From Saprospiraceae bacterium (GTDB lineage: Bacteria > Bacteroidota > Bacteroidia > Chitinophagales > Saprospiraceae), in assembly GCA_017987975.1 (NCBI GenBank), contig JAGNSQ010000021.1, forward strand, positions 3,548 through 36,158: a stretch of 32,611 nucleotides of DNA, written 5' to 3'. Position 1 is the stretch's first letter; every line of letters starts with the position of its first letter. This document shows positions 8,552-16,582 of this stretch, piece by piece. The position numbers and the translations under genes are program-made. A model generated the notes under the pieces. That model did no database searches. It saw only the letters and a program-made list of their open reading frames with translations, and was not told where the DNA came from.

Positions 8552-8920
8552 CTATTGGGCAACAGGAGCCAAGGTGACCCGCAAACCATCAATTTGTGGT
8601 AAAATCTTAATTTGACAGCCCAGGCGTGAGTTTTCTTTTACAAAAAAAGCTTGATCCAACATATTGAGTTCATCTTCGCTGGGCTCTGGTAATTCGTGTT
8701 CTGACCTCACATAAACGTGGCAGGACGCACAAAGTGCCATACCACCACAGGTACCTTCAACGGGTAATTCATAAGATTTACAAACCTCCATCAGATTCAT
8801 GGCCATGTCAGTGAGAGCCTCCAGGCAGTGAACAATGCCCTCCCTATCCTCAACTTCAATTGATATAATATTGTCTTCCAATATCTTATATTTTAATGAT
8901 ATTTTTAATAAGATACCCAA
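8552..8920 (-). CDS. 2Fe-2S ferredoxin, adrenodoxin/ISC type
   Basis: This is a small soluble electron carrier holding a plant/vertebrate-type [2Fe-2S] cluster. Counting from the TTG at 8920, the four cluster ligands are C58, C64 and C67 (CxxxxxCxxC in GTCGGMALCASC) and C102 (RLGCQI), the spacing of the adrenodoxin group. The 122-residue length is slightly long for the group. No ATG is available: a TGA lies immediately before the TTG at 8920, and the next in-frame ATG falls inside the fold. The start is therefore TTG at 8920 or TTG at 8881 (LEDNIISIEV), the latter giving a more typical 109 residues. A promoter lies at 8952-8982. The TrxR-like reductase at 11447-12454 is a plausible electron donor. 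Confidence 0.9.
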   Translation of the reverse strand: MGILLKISLKYKILEDNIISIEVEDREGIVHCLEALTDMAMNLMEVCKSYELPVEGTCGGMALCASCHVYVRSEHELPEPSEDELNMLDQAFFVKENSRLGCQIKILPQIDGLRVTLAPVAQ

Positions 8921-8951
8921 TCAGCATCCATGACTACCATTAACAAAGTTG

Positions 8952-8982
8952 CAAAAATACTGTTTTGACCACTTTTATCCAA
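8952..8982 (-). promoter_or_regulatory. Promoter of the ferredoxin gene
   Basis: On the minus strand, TATTTTTG (8952-8959) matches the -7 consensus TAnnTTTG exactly, and a TTG (8980-8982) lies 20 bases upstream, within the usual -33/-7 spacing. Transcription would begin near 8945, leaving about 25 bases before the TTG start at 8920. The rest of the gap up to 9180 is AT-rich. Confidence 0.5.
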
Positions 8983-9180
8983 CCAAATCCCAATTCGTTT
9001 TTGAATTGATGAGATAAGTAGTTGATTTAGTGCATTTAATATCCAATTGTATGTTACAATATTTCAGTCTTGTCGAACTTGAAAATTGGGGTAAACCATG
9101 ATTTTATGGAATTATATCAAAATAAATGTAATATATATAACAAAAGTTATATTTTTATGAACAATTAAAGACAAACAACT

Positions 9181-11369
9181 ATGAGACAACACATTAACCC
9201 CACTATCTTTTTTCAATTTTTTATGACTTTTTTAATAGTCATTTCATCCCAAAATTTGTCCTTCGGCCAGGTTTTTGTAAACGAAATTCACTACGACAAT
9301 ACGGGTGGTGATGTCGACGAAAGTATTGAGGTTGCTGGCCTAAGTGGCACAGATTTGACAGGTTACTCCATTTATATGTATACAGGAGACGACGGAACAG
9401 TGTATTCAAGCTTCTCTTTGACAGGTACGTTGACTAACCAATGTACTGTTAGCGGAAATAATGTTGGAACCGCTGTATTTGATGTAGCTGTATTGACAGG
9501 CTCCTCATTCCAAAACGGAGCTCCTGATGGATTTGCCCTGGTGGACCCAATGATGAATGTAGTTGAATTTTTTTCTTACGAAGGTAGCTTTGTTGCAACT
9601 AACGGTCCTGCGAATGGTTCGAATTCAGTAGATATTGGAACTTCTGAACCATCAACTGCTTTAGTTAACTCTTCAATCCAAAGAACAGCCGCCGCTACCT
9701 GGGTTTTAACGATGGTTCAAATACATTTAATGCGTGTAACTCCACACAATATTTTCCAGCAAGTAGTATAGTAGTAAACCTGTCTGTGTCTTCACCTACC
9801 GGCTCGGAGGCCACACCAGGATCAACCATTACTGTTACTGCAACCGCAAGTGCTGCTGTAACCGGGAATCAAACTGTCAACCTTGCTGTCTCCGGAGCTT
9901 TTATAACTGGTGGAGACTACACCCTAAGCAATACTACTATCAATATTCCCAATGGAGGAACCGTTGGTACTGTTAATTTTAACGTAGTAAACGATGCCCT
10001 TTACGAAAGTACTGAAATATTAACCCTTACCATTGGCAGCCCCTCAGCAGGGATTGTGTTGGGGCCTAACATCAGTAGGACTATAACCATAAGCGACAAT
10101 GAAACCAAACCCAATTTTGAAGTTTGGAGTAATGAGATCCATTATGACAATGGACCCACTGATAACAACGAAAGAATAGAGATTGCAGGCGCATCAGGAA
10201 CCAGCATCAATGGGTGGGCTATCTATTATTATGATGGATCTACTGGATTAACCTATGGCAATCCTAGTCCACTGTCGGGAACCTTGCCAGTAACTTGTAC
10301 TGTATCAGGTGAAAACGTTGGGGTTGTGGTAATCGATGTACAAATGACCAATGGTGGCTTTTCATTTCAAGATGGTAGTGGATTTTCCGATGGCTGGGCA
10401 ATTGTTACAGAAAATGGTGGAGTTGTAGAGTTTTTAAGTTATGAAGGCACAATTACGGGTACTATTGGGCCTGCCCTTGGTCAGATGTCTACTGATATAG
10501 GTGTCTTTGAAGATGGTTTGGGAGATCTTAATGGGTCTATTCAAAGAACTGGAGAAACCACCTGGGTAGTGGGTGCTACTAGCAATACATTCGGTGCCTG
10601 CAACAGTACGCAATATTTCCCGATACCTCCTTGCCCTATGTTTTCTGGTGCTCCGGCTAATGTAGGCATTACCAATAGCAGCTGCAATCCGATGTGTGGA
10701 GTAACTGGAGGTAGTATAACTGCTCCAGGCGGAAGTCCATGCCCTGCCATGTCGACCCTACAGTATCAAGTAAATGGAGGTTCCTGGACCAGTGTGCTGC
10801 CAACCTACAACCAAACGGGTCCTGTCCAAAACATAAAGACTCGTTGTTCATGTGATAATGATCCAATGGTAGTAAGTGCTGAATCTACAACTGTAACGAC
10901 AGTACCAGGTACTTGTACTTTCTCTACCTGGTACCAGGATATGGACGGTGATGGTTACGGAAACCCGGCTGTAAGCCAAAGTTATTGTAACCAGCCTATG
11001 GGATATGTTAATAATGCTGATGATTGCAACGATAATGTTTTTGCACTTAACCTCGCACCTTACCTAGTTACATTAAATGGAGTATGTTATGCCAGTATAG
11101 AAGCAGCGTTGGCGGTGGCTACATCGGGCAATACCATTGAAGTAGTTGGCAATGTATCTTCTATTGGTGTCAATTTAATTCCAGTTGGCGTTACGGTTCA
11201 GGTGAATGCCGGTGCAACATGGACGAACTCGATGATGTTGACCAACAATGGCACCATCACCGAAGTAGGAAATGGTAATTTCATCAATGCAGCAATGGGT
11301 GTTTATAAAGGAAGTGGTGCATTCAACGGTACGCTTGACAACAGCGGTATTGTAGCCCCCGGAAACTAA
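9181..11369 (+). pseudogene. Large secreted repeat protein interrupted by a one-base frameshift
   Basis: Two adjacent open frames (9181-9771 and a second ending at 11369) form one gene of about 729 residues if one T is added to the T run at 9704-9707. The signal peptide is followed by a lamin-tail-like domain starting VNEIHYDNTGG, a Calx-beta domain (about 9790-10110), a second copy of the first domain ([20 protein letters not shown]), a [13 protein letters not shown] metal-binding motif and a C-terminal repeat ending GIVAPGN. The second copy ends [21 protein letters not shown]. The first reads the same way only after restoring the frame (TWV, then [17 protein letters not shown]), which fixes the break point. 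The protein stops inside a passenger-type repeat with no T9SS sorting domain. It is either a decaying gene or a sequencing indel. Confidence 0.85.
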
Positions 11370-11390
11370 TTAAAGAAATAATATCAATCG

Positions 11391-11423
11391 AAAAGCCCTT
11401 GTCGATGACAAGGGCTTTTTTTA
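11391..11423. terminator. Strong bidirectional intrinsic terminator
   Basis: A perfect 13-base-pair stem, AAAAGCCCTTGTC (11391-11403) with GACAAGGGCTTTT (11407-11419), closes a 3-base loop and is followed by a run of T on the plus strand. It lies between two convergent genes (the repeat protein and the reductase). It serves the plus-strand gene best; on the minus strand the stem ends in only four T. Confidence 0.9.
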
Positions 11424-11446
11424 TTCCAACAACTAAATACTTTCTT

Positions 11447-12454
11447 TTAAAAAGGATTCACCCCGGCAACCGTGGTGTACTTAAAACTGAGTTTTTGATC
11501 CGGATAAATGTGCCTGAAAGCAGATTGCACCATCAAAGTACCCTCGTGAAATCCACAAAGAATCAACTTTAGCTTACCCGGATACGTGTTAACGTCTCCA
11601 ATCGCATAAACCCCCGGCAAATTGGTGCTATAATCAAAAGTATTAACCACGATGGCATTTTGATCAATTTCAAATCCCCAATCGGCCAAAGGACCCAACT
11701 TTGGACTCAAACCAAAAAGAGGGATAAAGTAGTCTACTTCCACTTCCTGATTGCCTTGATCATCAATTTCTAACACTACTTTTTCCAATGCTTCATCTCC
11801 AATCAAGTCAATTGCCTGTGCGTTGGTCACCAATTTCACCTTACCCTGATGAACCAATTCCATCACCTTTTCCACACTGTCTATAGCCCCTCTAAAAGAA
11901 GTTCTTCTATGAATCATAACTACTTCTTCCGCTATATTGGCAAGGATGATGGTCCAGTCGAGTGCAGAGTCGCCCCCACCGGCAATCAATAATTTTTTGC
12001 CCCTGTATTTTTCCGGATCACGAATGATGTAGTCGATGCCCTTGTCTTCAAATTTTTCGATGCCTACTATGGGTGGTTTTCTGGGCTCAAAGCTACCGAG
12101 ACCACCTGCGATGGCAACCACAGGGGCGAACAATTCGGTGCCTTTATTGGTAGTGACCTTGTATTGATTTTCACCCACTTTCTCCAATTTTTCTGCCCTT
12201 TCGCCAAATGTAAAAGTTGGGTTAAAAGGCGCAATTTGTTTCATCAGATTTTCAACCAAATCGGTGGCAAGTACCTCTGGGTAGCCCGGAATGTCATAAA
12301 TTGGTTTTTTAGGATAAATTTCATTCAACTGACCGCCGGCGCTGGCCAGCGAATCAACCAGGTGGCAACGCAATTTTAGCAAACCAGCTTCAAAAACGGT
12401 AAAAAGTCCAACCGGACCCGCGCCGATGATAAGTATGTCGGCTGTATTCTCCAT
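11447..12454 (-). CDS. Ferredoxin/flavodoxin-NADP(+) reductase, thioredoxin reductase-like
   Basis: This 335-residue FAD- and NADPH-binding reductase is of the TrxR-like type, which reduces ferredoxin or flavodoxin rather than thioredoxin. The FAD-binding motif GAGPVG is at residues 11-16. A second nucleotide-binding site reads AGGGDSALDWT, and the FAD-contacting GDVNTYPG lies near the C-terminus. The CxxC redox motif of true thioredoxin reductases is absent, which supports the ferredoxin-reductase assignment. The start is put at the ATG at 12454: the family begins here, and an exact -7 box (12472-12479) lies just upstream, which excludes the longer reading from 12544. The 2Fe-2S ferredoxin at 8552-8920 is a likely redox partner. 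Confidence 0.92.
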   Translation of the reverse strand: MENTADILIIGAGPVGLFTVFEAGLLKLRCHLVDSLASAGGQLNEIYPKKPIYDIPGYPEVLATDLVENLMKQIAPFNPTFTFGERAEKLEKVGENQYKVTTNKGTELFAPVVAIAGGLGSFEPRKPPIVGIEKFEDKGIDYIIRDPEKYRGKKLLIAGGGDSALDWTIILANIAEEVVMIHRRTSFRGAIDSVEKVMELVHQGKVKLVTNAQAIDLIGDEALEKVVLEIDDQGNQEVEVDYFIPLFGLSPKLGPLADWGFEIDQNAIVVNTFDYSTNLPGVYAIGDVNTYPGKLKLILCGFHEGTLMVQSAFRHIYPDQKLSFKYTTVAGVNPF

Positions 12455-12471
12455 TGTCAAAATATTTGCTA

Positions 12472-12479
12472 CAAAAATA
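12472..12479 (-). promoter_or_regulatory. -7 promoter box of the reductase gene
   Basis: The minus strand reads TATTTTTG, an exact TAnnTTTG match, about 18 bases before the chosen ATG. It predicts a leader of about 11 bases and decides in favour of the downstream start. No clear -33 element. Confidence 0.45.
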
Positions 12480-12674
12480 CTCGCTTTCAGGATTAAATCC
12501 TTGTAATAATGATGGTTCTCACTCTTGTCTTTGACCTTTCTCATTCTGCCTCGGCCCTATTCACAAATCATTAACACAAGTAGTTAATTGATGCTTAAAC
12601 ACCGGGGCAGGCAGTAGCACAATCCAAAATGCATTCGTCACACAAAGACAATCAGATCTTTAAAACAACAGAAA

Positions 12675-13058
12675 ATGAAAAAAACCATTACACTACTTTT
12701 TTTCGCTTTGATTTTATTTTCATGTCAGGATATTGATGACGAAATTTTGCCTATACTAGGCGTCTACGATGCGCATGTGGTGGGCATTAACGGTCCGTTT
12801 TCCATCAATGTTTCTGCTGCAGGTAATGATGATATATTGATAGATGCCCCTTTTGACGGTGAATTTTGGTCTGTGGTCAGAGCAGATATTGATGAAACAG
12901 ATCGTTTGAAATGGGACATCGATATTTACCGACAAAGTATAGCACCAGGCGTAGAAATCTGGGGTGATGGTTTTTATTATGATGGAACCTTACAATTGGA
13001 TTATACCATGCAGTTTTTTGGAGAAAACTTCGATTACAGGATGCTAGCTCAGCAATAA
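12675..13058 (+). CDS. Small, probably surface-exposed lipoprotein, function unknown
   Basis: This 127-residue protein has a clear lipoprotein signal (MKKTITLLFFALILFSC, Cys17). The residues after Cys are QDIDDE, an acidic tract like the lipoprotein export signal described for Bacteroidota, so the mature protein may be exposed on the cell surface. The rest alternates short beta strands with acidic loops (FDGEFWSVVRADIDETDRL). No family is recognised. It stands alone: the flanking genes are on the other strand, and the 220-base space upstream holds no recognisable operator. Confidence 0.75.
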   Translation: MKKTITLLFFALILFSCQDIDDEILPILGVYDAHVVGINGPFSINVSAAGNDDILIDAPFDGEFWSVVRADIDETDRLKWDIDIYRQSIAPGVEIWGDGFYYDGTLQLDYTMQFFGENFDYRMLAQQ

Positions 13059-13131
13059 AAATCTGGCCGCGGCGGTGCTTTCCATTGATCACTTTCGCAA
13101 TAATTGAGTCCGGGCAGCCAGTCGCGGTCTT

Positions 13132-14061
13132 TTATCCTTTTAGTTTTAATTGAGTGGTCTTCACCAATTGTAAGGTGATATCTTCTATAAAATAACTCCC
13201 AGCCAGGGCATCTGTAAAGAGGTGGAGTTTGCCTTCCTGTTTCATCAAATGCTGCAGGTTTTGCGCCAATCTGGCGTAGTTATTATCACTGCCTCTCCAT
13301 TCAGGCCCGGCCAAAAAATCTATGCCTCCCAAAACGGCAGATAAAGCCTGATAAGTAAACCGAATGAGATCTTGATTGGGGTCAAGACCGGATGGCTTAA
13401 GTTGAGCTATAGTAAATAATTTTTGATCACTTTTGTTTTTATTATTCATGTCGAGAAACATGGATTTTAATGCACGTAACCAGGCAATTTCACCATAAAA
13501 ATCTGATCCAATCTCGTGAAGGATAAGCCATCCCTTAGAGCTGCCCTGCCATCCGGATTTCATCAAATCAATGAGATCTGCCAATGCCTCGGTTGTGGTT
13601 TCATTTACAGTTAAGTAAGCGTAATCAATTGGGTTGTTAGCTTTACTGAATGGTAAAACAACTGCAGAGCCCGATTGAATATTCAACCAGTTTTGCCAGT
13701 CGGCCAATGCTGTATCATTCAAAGCAGAGAAATCCAGGAGGGTATTAATGTAATCAAGATGAACACCTGCCAACAGATCAGAAGCTTGATCATTTTGACC
13801 AGGAGAAAGCCAAATTGCTTCTGCACCATTTTGTAGGGCTTGGTGGCATGAAAGATTGTCATAACAATGAGCTGTAATTTTCCATTCCTGAGACGGTAAA
13901 AAACCCTCAACACCGTTTTGTGGCCCGGGCCAGGCAAAACCATCATGCTGATATAAAGGTTTGTCAATTAAAAGATCAAGTAAGGTTTTACCTTCGGGTA
14001 ATTCTTGTTGGACCTTATCCAGCCAGGCCTCTTTGGTGTGTTGTGGAAAATTTGTATCCAT
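13132..14061 (-). CDS. Methylmalonyl-CoA mutase small-subunit-like protein, short and solitary
   Basis: This 309-residue protein matches the substrate-barrel part of the methylmalonyl-CoA mutase small (beta) subunit. Visible family segments are FYGEIAWLRALKSMFLD, DPNQDLIRFTYQALSAVLGGIDFLAG and LFTDALAGSYFIEDIT, corresponding to the conserved NLIR/LGGxD and DPxxGSYxIE regions. It is clearly shorter than usual small subunits (about 450 residues or more), and no cobalamin-binding domain is seen. The small subunit is non-catalytic and needs the large subunit (MutB) to convert succinyl-CoA and methylmalonyl-CoA; no mutB lies next to it here. The ATG at 14061 is chosen over 14100, whose extension is hydrophobic and not family-like. 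It may be a working partner of a distant mutB, or a divergent paralogue. Confidence 0.75.
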   Translation of the reverse strand: MDTNFPQHTKEAWLDKVQQELPEGKTLLDLLIDKPLYQHDGFAWPGPQNGVEGFLPSQEWKITAHCYDNLSCHQALQNGAEAIWLSPGQNDQASDLLAGVHLDYINTLLDFSALNDTALADWQNWLNIQSGSAVVLPFSKANNPIDYAYLTVNETTTEALADLIDLMKSGWQGSSKGWLILHEIGSDFYGEIAWLRALKSMFLDMNNKNKSDQKLFTIAQLKPSGLDPNQDLIRFTYQALSAVLGGIDFLAGPEWRGSDNNYARLAQNLQHLMKQEGKLHLFTDALAGSYFIEDITLQLVKTTQLKLKG

Positions 14062-14155
14062 GATTGCAAAGATAATGAATGCCAACAAGTGTACACTCAT
14101 TCATTTTTTAACAAAACATTGTTTGGTTCCCTTTCGTTTAAATTAGGGATTTTGT

Positions 14156-14163
14156 TAATTTTG
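14156..14163 (+). promoter_or_regulatory. -7 promoter box of the first MoxR gene
   Basis: TAATTTTG matches TAnnTTTG exactly, 40 bases before the ATG at 14204. A TTTCG about 20 bases upstream could be a weak -33 element. Confidence 0.4.
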
Positions 14164-14203
14164 TCGCTTGTTTTTATTCTTAATTATTGAAAATTAAACA
14201 TTT

Positions 14204-15163
14204 ATGTATAATTCTGACGTTGCAGCCGTTGATGGTTTGGCCAGTGCTTACAAAGAGCTTAAATCAGAAATCGGCAAAGTCATCGTAGGACAAGATGAAG
14301 TTGTAAAATCGGTTTTGATCTCTTTATTTGCCAATGGGCACAGCTTACTTGTGGGCGTACCGGGGCTGGCTAAGACCTTGCTGGTGAGCACCATAGCAGA
14401 TGTCCTTGATCTTGATTTTAAACGAATTCAGTTTACTCCGGATTTAATGCCGTCAGATATAACCGGATCTGAAATTCTGGATGAGCACAAGTCATTCAGA
14501 TTTAACAGGGGACCGTTATTTGCCAACATCATCCTTGCCGATGAAATCAACCGTACGCCTCCCAAAACACAGGCTGCACTTCTTGAGGCAATGCAGGAGA
14601 GATCAGTAACCATCAGCGGTACCAAACACATTTTGGCCAAGCCCTTTTTTGTATTAGCTACCCAAAACCCTATCGAACAGGAAGGAACCTATCCCCTACC
14701 GGAAGCCCAGTTGGACCGATTCATGTTTAACATCCAATTGGATTATCCCAGCTATGCGGAAGAACTAAATGTAGTAAAAAGCACTACCGGAGCGCAGTCT
14801 ACCTCATTAAAGTCGATTTTGAATACAGAACAAATTCTGTTTTTTCAAAACCTGGTCAGAAAAATTCCTATTGCTGACAATGTGCTTGAATATGCTGTTT
14901 CGCTGGCTTGTAAAACCAGACCGGGGACAGACCTTGCCACCCCAGAGGTCAACAAATATATATCCTGGGGAGCCGGTCCACGGGCATCACAGTACCTTGT
15001 TTTGGGTGCCAAATGTCATGCTGCGATAATGGGTAAATACTCTCCTGATATTGAGGATGTTAAAGCTATCGCAGAAAATGTCTTGAGACACAGGGTAGTA
15101 AGAAATTATAAAGCCGAAGCAGAAGGCGTTAGCCTTCAAACCCTTTTAAGAGCACTCTTATGA
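14204..15163 (+). CDS. MoxR-family AAA+ ATPase (first of two)
   Basis: This 319-residue ATPase is of the MoxR family, whose members act as chaperones that help mature or activate partner complexes, often with von Willebrand A proteins. Walker A is GVPGLAKT (51-58) and Walker B is LADE (111-114) in IILADEINR. Sensor 1 (ATQNPIEQEGTYPLPEAQLDRF) and the C-terminal lid with GAGPRASQYL are present, so all ATPase motifs are intact. The usual downstream DUF58 and vWA genes are absent; the next gene is an MbnP-like lipoprotein 86 bases away. A second, clearly paralogous copy is at 31468-32469. Confidence 0.93.
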   Translation: MYNSDVAAVDGLASAYKELKSEIGKVIVGQDEVVKSVLISLFANGHSLLVGVPGLAKTLLVSTIADVLDLDFKRIQFTPDLMPSDITGSEILDEHKSFRFNRGPLFANIILADEINRTPPKTQAALLEAMQERSVTISGTKHILAKPFFVLATQNPIEQEGTYPLPEAQLDRFMFNIQLDYPSYAEELNVVKSTTGAQSTSLKSILNTEQILFFQNLVRKIPIADNVLEYAVSLACKTRPGTDLATPEVNKYISWGAGPRASQYLVLGAKCHAAIMGKYSPDIEDVKAIAENVLRHRVVRNYKAEAEGVSLQTLLRALL

Positions 15164-15249
15164 TATAAATCACGGGAAATCGAGAACTTTATATTAAAAT
15201 TTTAACGTTAATACAAAGAATGTACTTACCTAAAATTAATCTCATTGAC

Positions 15250-16014
15250 ATGAAGTTATTCCGTCCTATTTCCCTGCTATTATTGGTTCTACCCTTCCTA
15301 TTTATGGGTTGTGATGATGATGATCCTATAACTGGTAGTGGCGATCTGAAGTTAAAATTTAAACTCAAATATGGTGACCAAACCCTGGTTATGTTTGATA
15401 ATTACACCTACCCTACTGGTCAAAAGATGACTTTTAGCAGGTTTAGTTTTTTCCTGGCAGATGTGAAGCTAAAAAATTCCTCAGGATCTACCAGTATCCA
15501 TGATATTTCTTACCACACTTTAACCAACTCACATACTGGCGCTGTTCAGGCAGCCAATGGATACGACTATACCATCAAGAATGTTAATCCAGGAGCATAT
15601 ACGTCCATTCTATTTACACTGGGTGTACCCAAGGCTAGCAATGACAAAACTCCGGCTGACTTTTCCAATGATCATGTATTGAGCAATCAGGCTGAATATT
15701 GGAGTGGCTGGAAAAGTTATGTTTTCACCAAAACAGAAGGTCTTATTGACTTTGACGGTGATGGAACGCTGGAAGCAGGATATGCCCTTCATACTGGAGC
15801 TAATGAAGCACTTAGGACCATTGAATTACCAGCAAATATTGTGATAGAAGAAGGAAAAGAAGCCGGACTTACCATTTTAATTGACCTAAAAAAAGAATTT
15901 GGCAGTAATCCGGTGTACGACATAGAAACCAATCCACAGATTCACTCTTTATCACAGGCCCCTTTCGTTAAGCAGCTGATTGATAATCTGACCACGGCAT
16001 TTTCAGTAGAATAA
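15250..16014 (+). CDS. MbnP-like surface lipoprotein, possible copper-binding protein
   Basis: The start is the ATG at 15250, which gives a lipoprotein signal (lipobox FMGC, Cys21); a longer reading from 15220 would add polar residues before it. The 254-residue product resembles the MbnP family of copper-related proteins: a beta-rich N-terminal segment (LKLKFKLKYGDQTL, then TFSRFSFFLADVKL), the tryptophan segment EYWSGWKSYVFTKTEG (Trp151, Trp154) and YALHTGAN (His181). In methanotroph MbnP a Trp is oxidised to kynurenine by the di-haem enzyme MbnH and takes part in Cu(I) binding. No MbnH is seen here. Four aspartates follow the Cys (CDDDD), matching the surface lipoprotein export signal of Bacteroidota. 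The gene directly precedes an ECF/FecR/TonB receptor set. Family assignment is from pattern memory; the copper role is inferred. Confidence 0.75.
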   Translation: MKLFRPISLLLLVLPFLFMGCDDDDPITGSGDLKLKFKLKYGDQTLVMFDNYTYPTGQKMTFSRFSFFLADVKLKNSSGSTSIHDISYHTLTNSHTGAVQAANGYDYTIKNVNPGAYTSILFTLGVPKASNDKTPADFSNDHVLSNQAEYWSGWKSYVFTKTEGLIDFDGDGTLEAGYALHTGANEALRTIELPANIVIEEGKEAGLTILIDLKKEFGSNPVYDIETNPQIHSLSQAPFVKQLIDNLTTAFSVE

Positions 16015-16072
16015 GAGATTTTTAAAAAAACCATTAAATGCTTAACTTGTCCCCCGGAAACTCCAGTAACCG

Positions 16073-16561
16073 GTGGACAAAGAAACATTCAGGTACCTGT
16101 TTGATACGTACTACAATGCGTTGTGCAACTATGCCTGTTTGACACTGGGAATGAACGATGATGCCGAAGATGTGGTGATGGAAGTGTTTACCCACATTTG
16201 GGACAAGAGAGAGGGTTTAAGTGAATTGGAAAATCCAAAAGCGTATCTTTTTAAAAGCGTGTACCACAAAGCCATGGAAAAAATCAGGGCTAAAAAACTG
16301 GTGATTGTGGCTCTGGAGGGTGAAAAAATTGTCGTCCCGGATTACAAAGAAGAGATAGCAGACGATTACCTATTAAAAGAAAAGATCTTTCAATCTATAC
16401 GACAATTGCCTACCCAATGCCGCGTTATCTTTGTAAAATCAAAAATTGAGGGCATGAGCCACAAAGAAATAGCGCAGGAGATGCAAATTGCTGTAAAAAC
16501 CATTGAAAACCAGATAACCAAGGCCTTTAAGCTGATCAGAAAACAATTGGACACCATTTAA
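16073..16561 (+). CDS. ECF RNA polymerase sigma factor, FecI-like
   Basis: This 162-residue sigma-70 factor of the extracytoplasmic-function group directs RNA polymerase to a small set of promoters, typically those of an adjacent TonB receptor. Region 2 (FRYLFDTYYNALCNYA, DAEDVVMEVFTHIW) and region 4 (LPTQCRVIFVKSKIEGMSHKEIAQEM, KTIENQITKAF) are complete. The start is GTG at 16073; a TAA two codons upstream in the same frame excludes anything longer, and the protein begins normally for the family. FecR lies 21 bases downstream and the TonB receptor follows, the standard signalling triplet. The MbnP-like gene ends 58 bases upstream and may share a transcript. Confidence 0.93.
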   Translation: MDKETFRYLFDTYYNALCNYACLTLGMNDDAEDVVMEVFTHIWDKREGLSELENPKAYLFKSVYHKAMEKIRAKKLVIVALEGEKIVVPDYKEEIADDYLLKEKIFQSIRQLPTQCRVIFVKSKIEGMSHKEIAQEMQIAVKTIENQITKAFKLIRKQLDTI

Positions 16562-16582
16562 GCGTTATTTACAAGGAAAACC

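Noticed and set aside
9700-9712. Programmed -1 ribosomal frameshift joining the two parts of the repeat protein
   Set aside because: The in-frame codons GTT TTA do not form an X XXY YYZ slippery heptamer, and no downstream stem or pseudoknot was evident. A lost T in a homopolymer explains it more simply.
11447-12454. Thioredoxin reductase
   Set aside because: The CxxC active-site motif is missing although both nucleotide-binding motifs are present.
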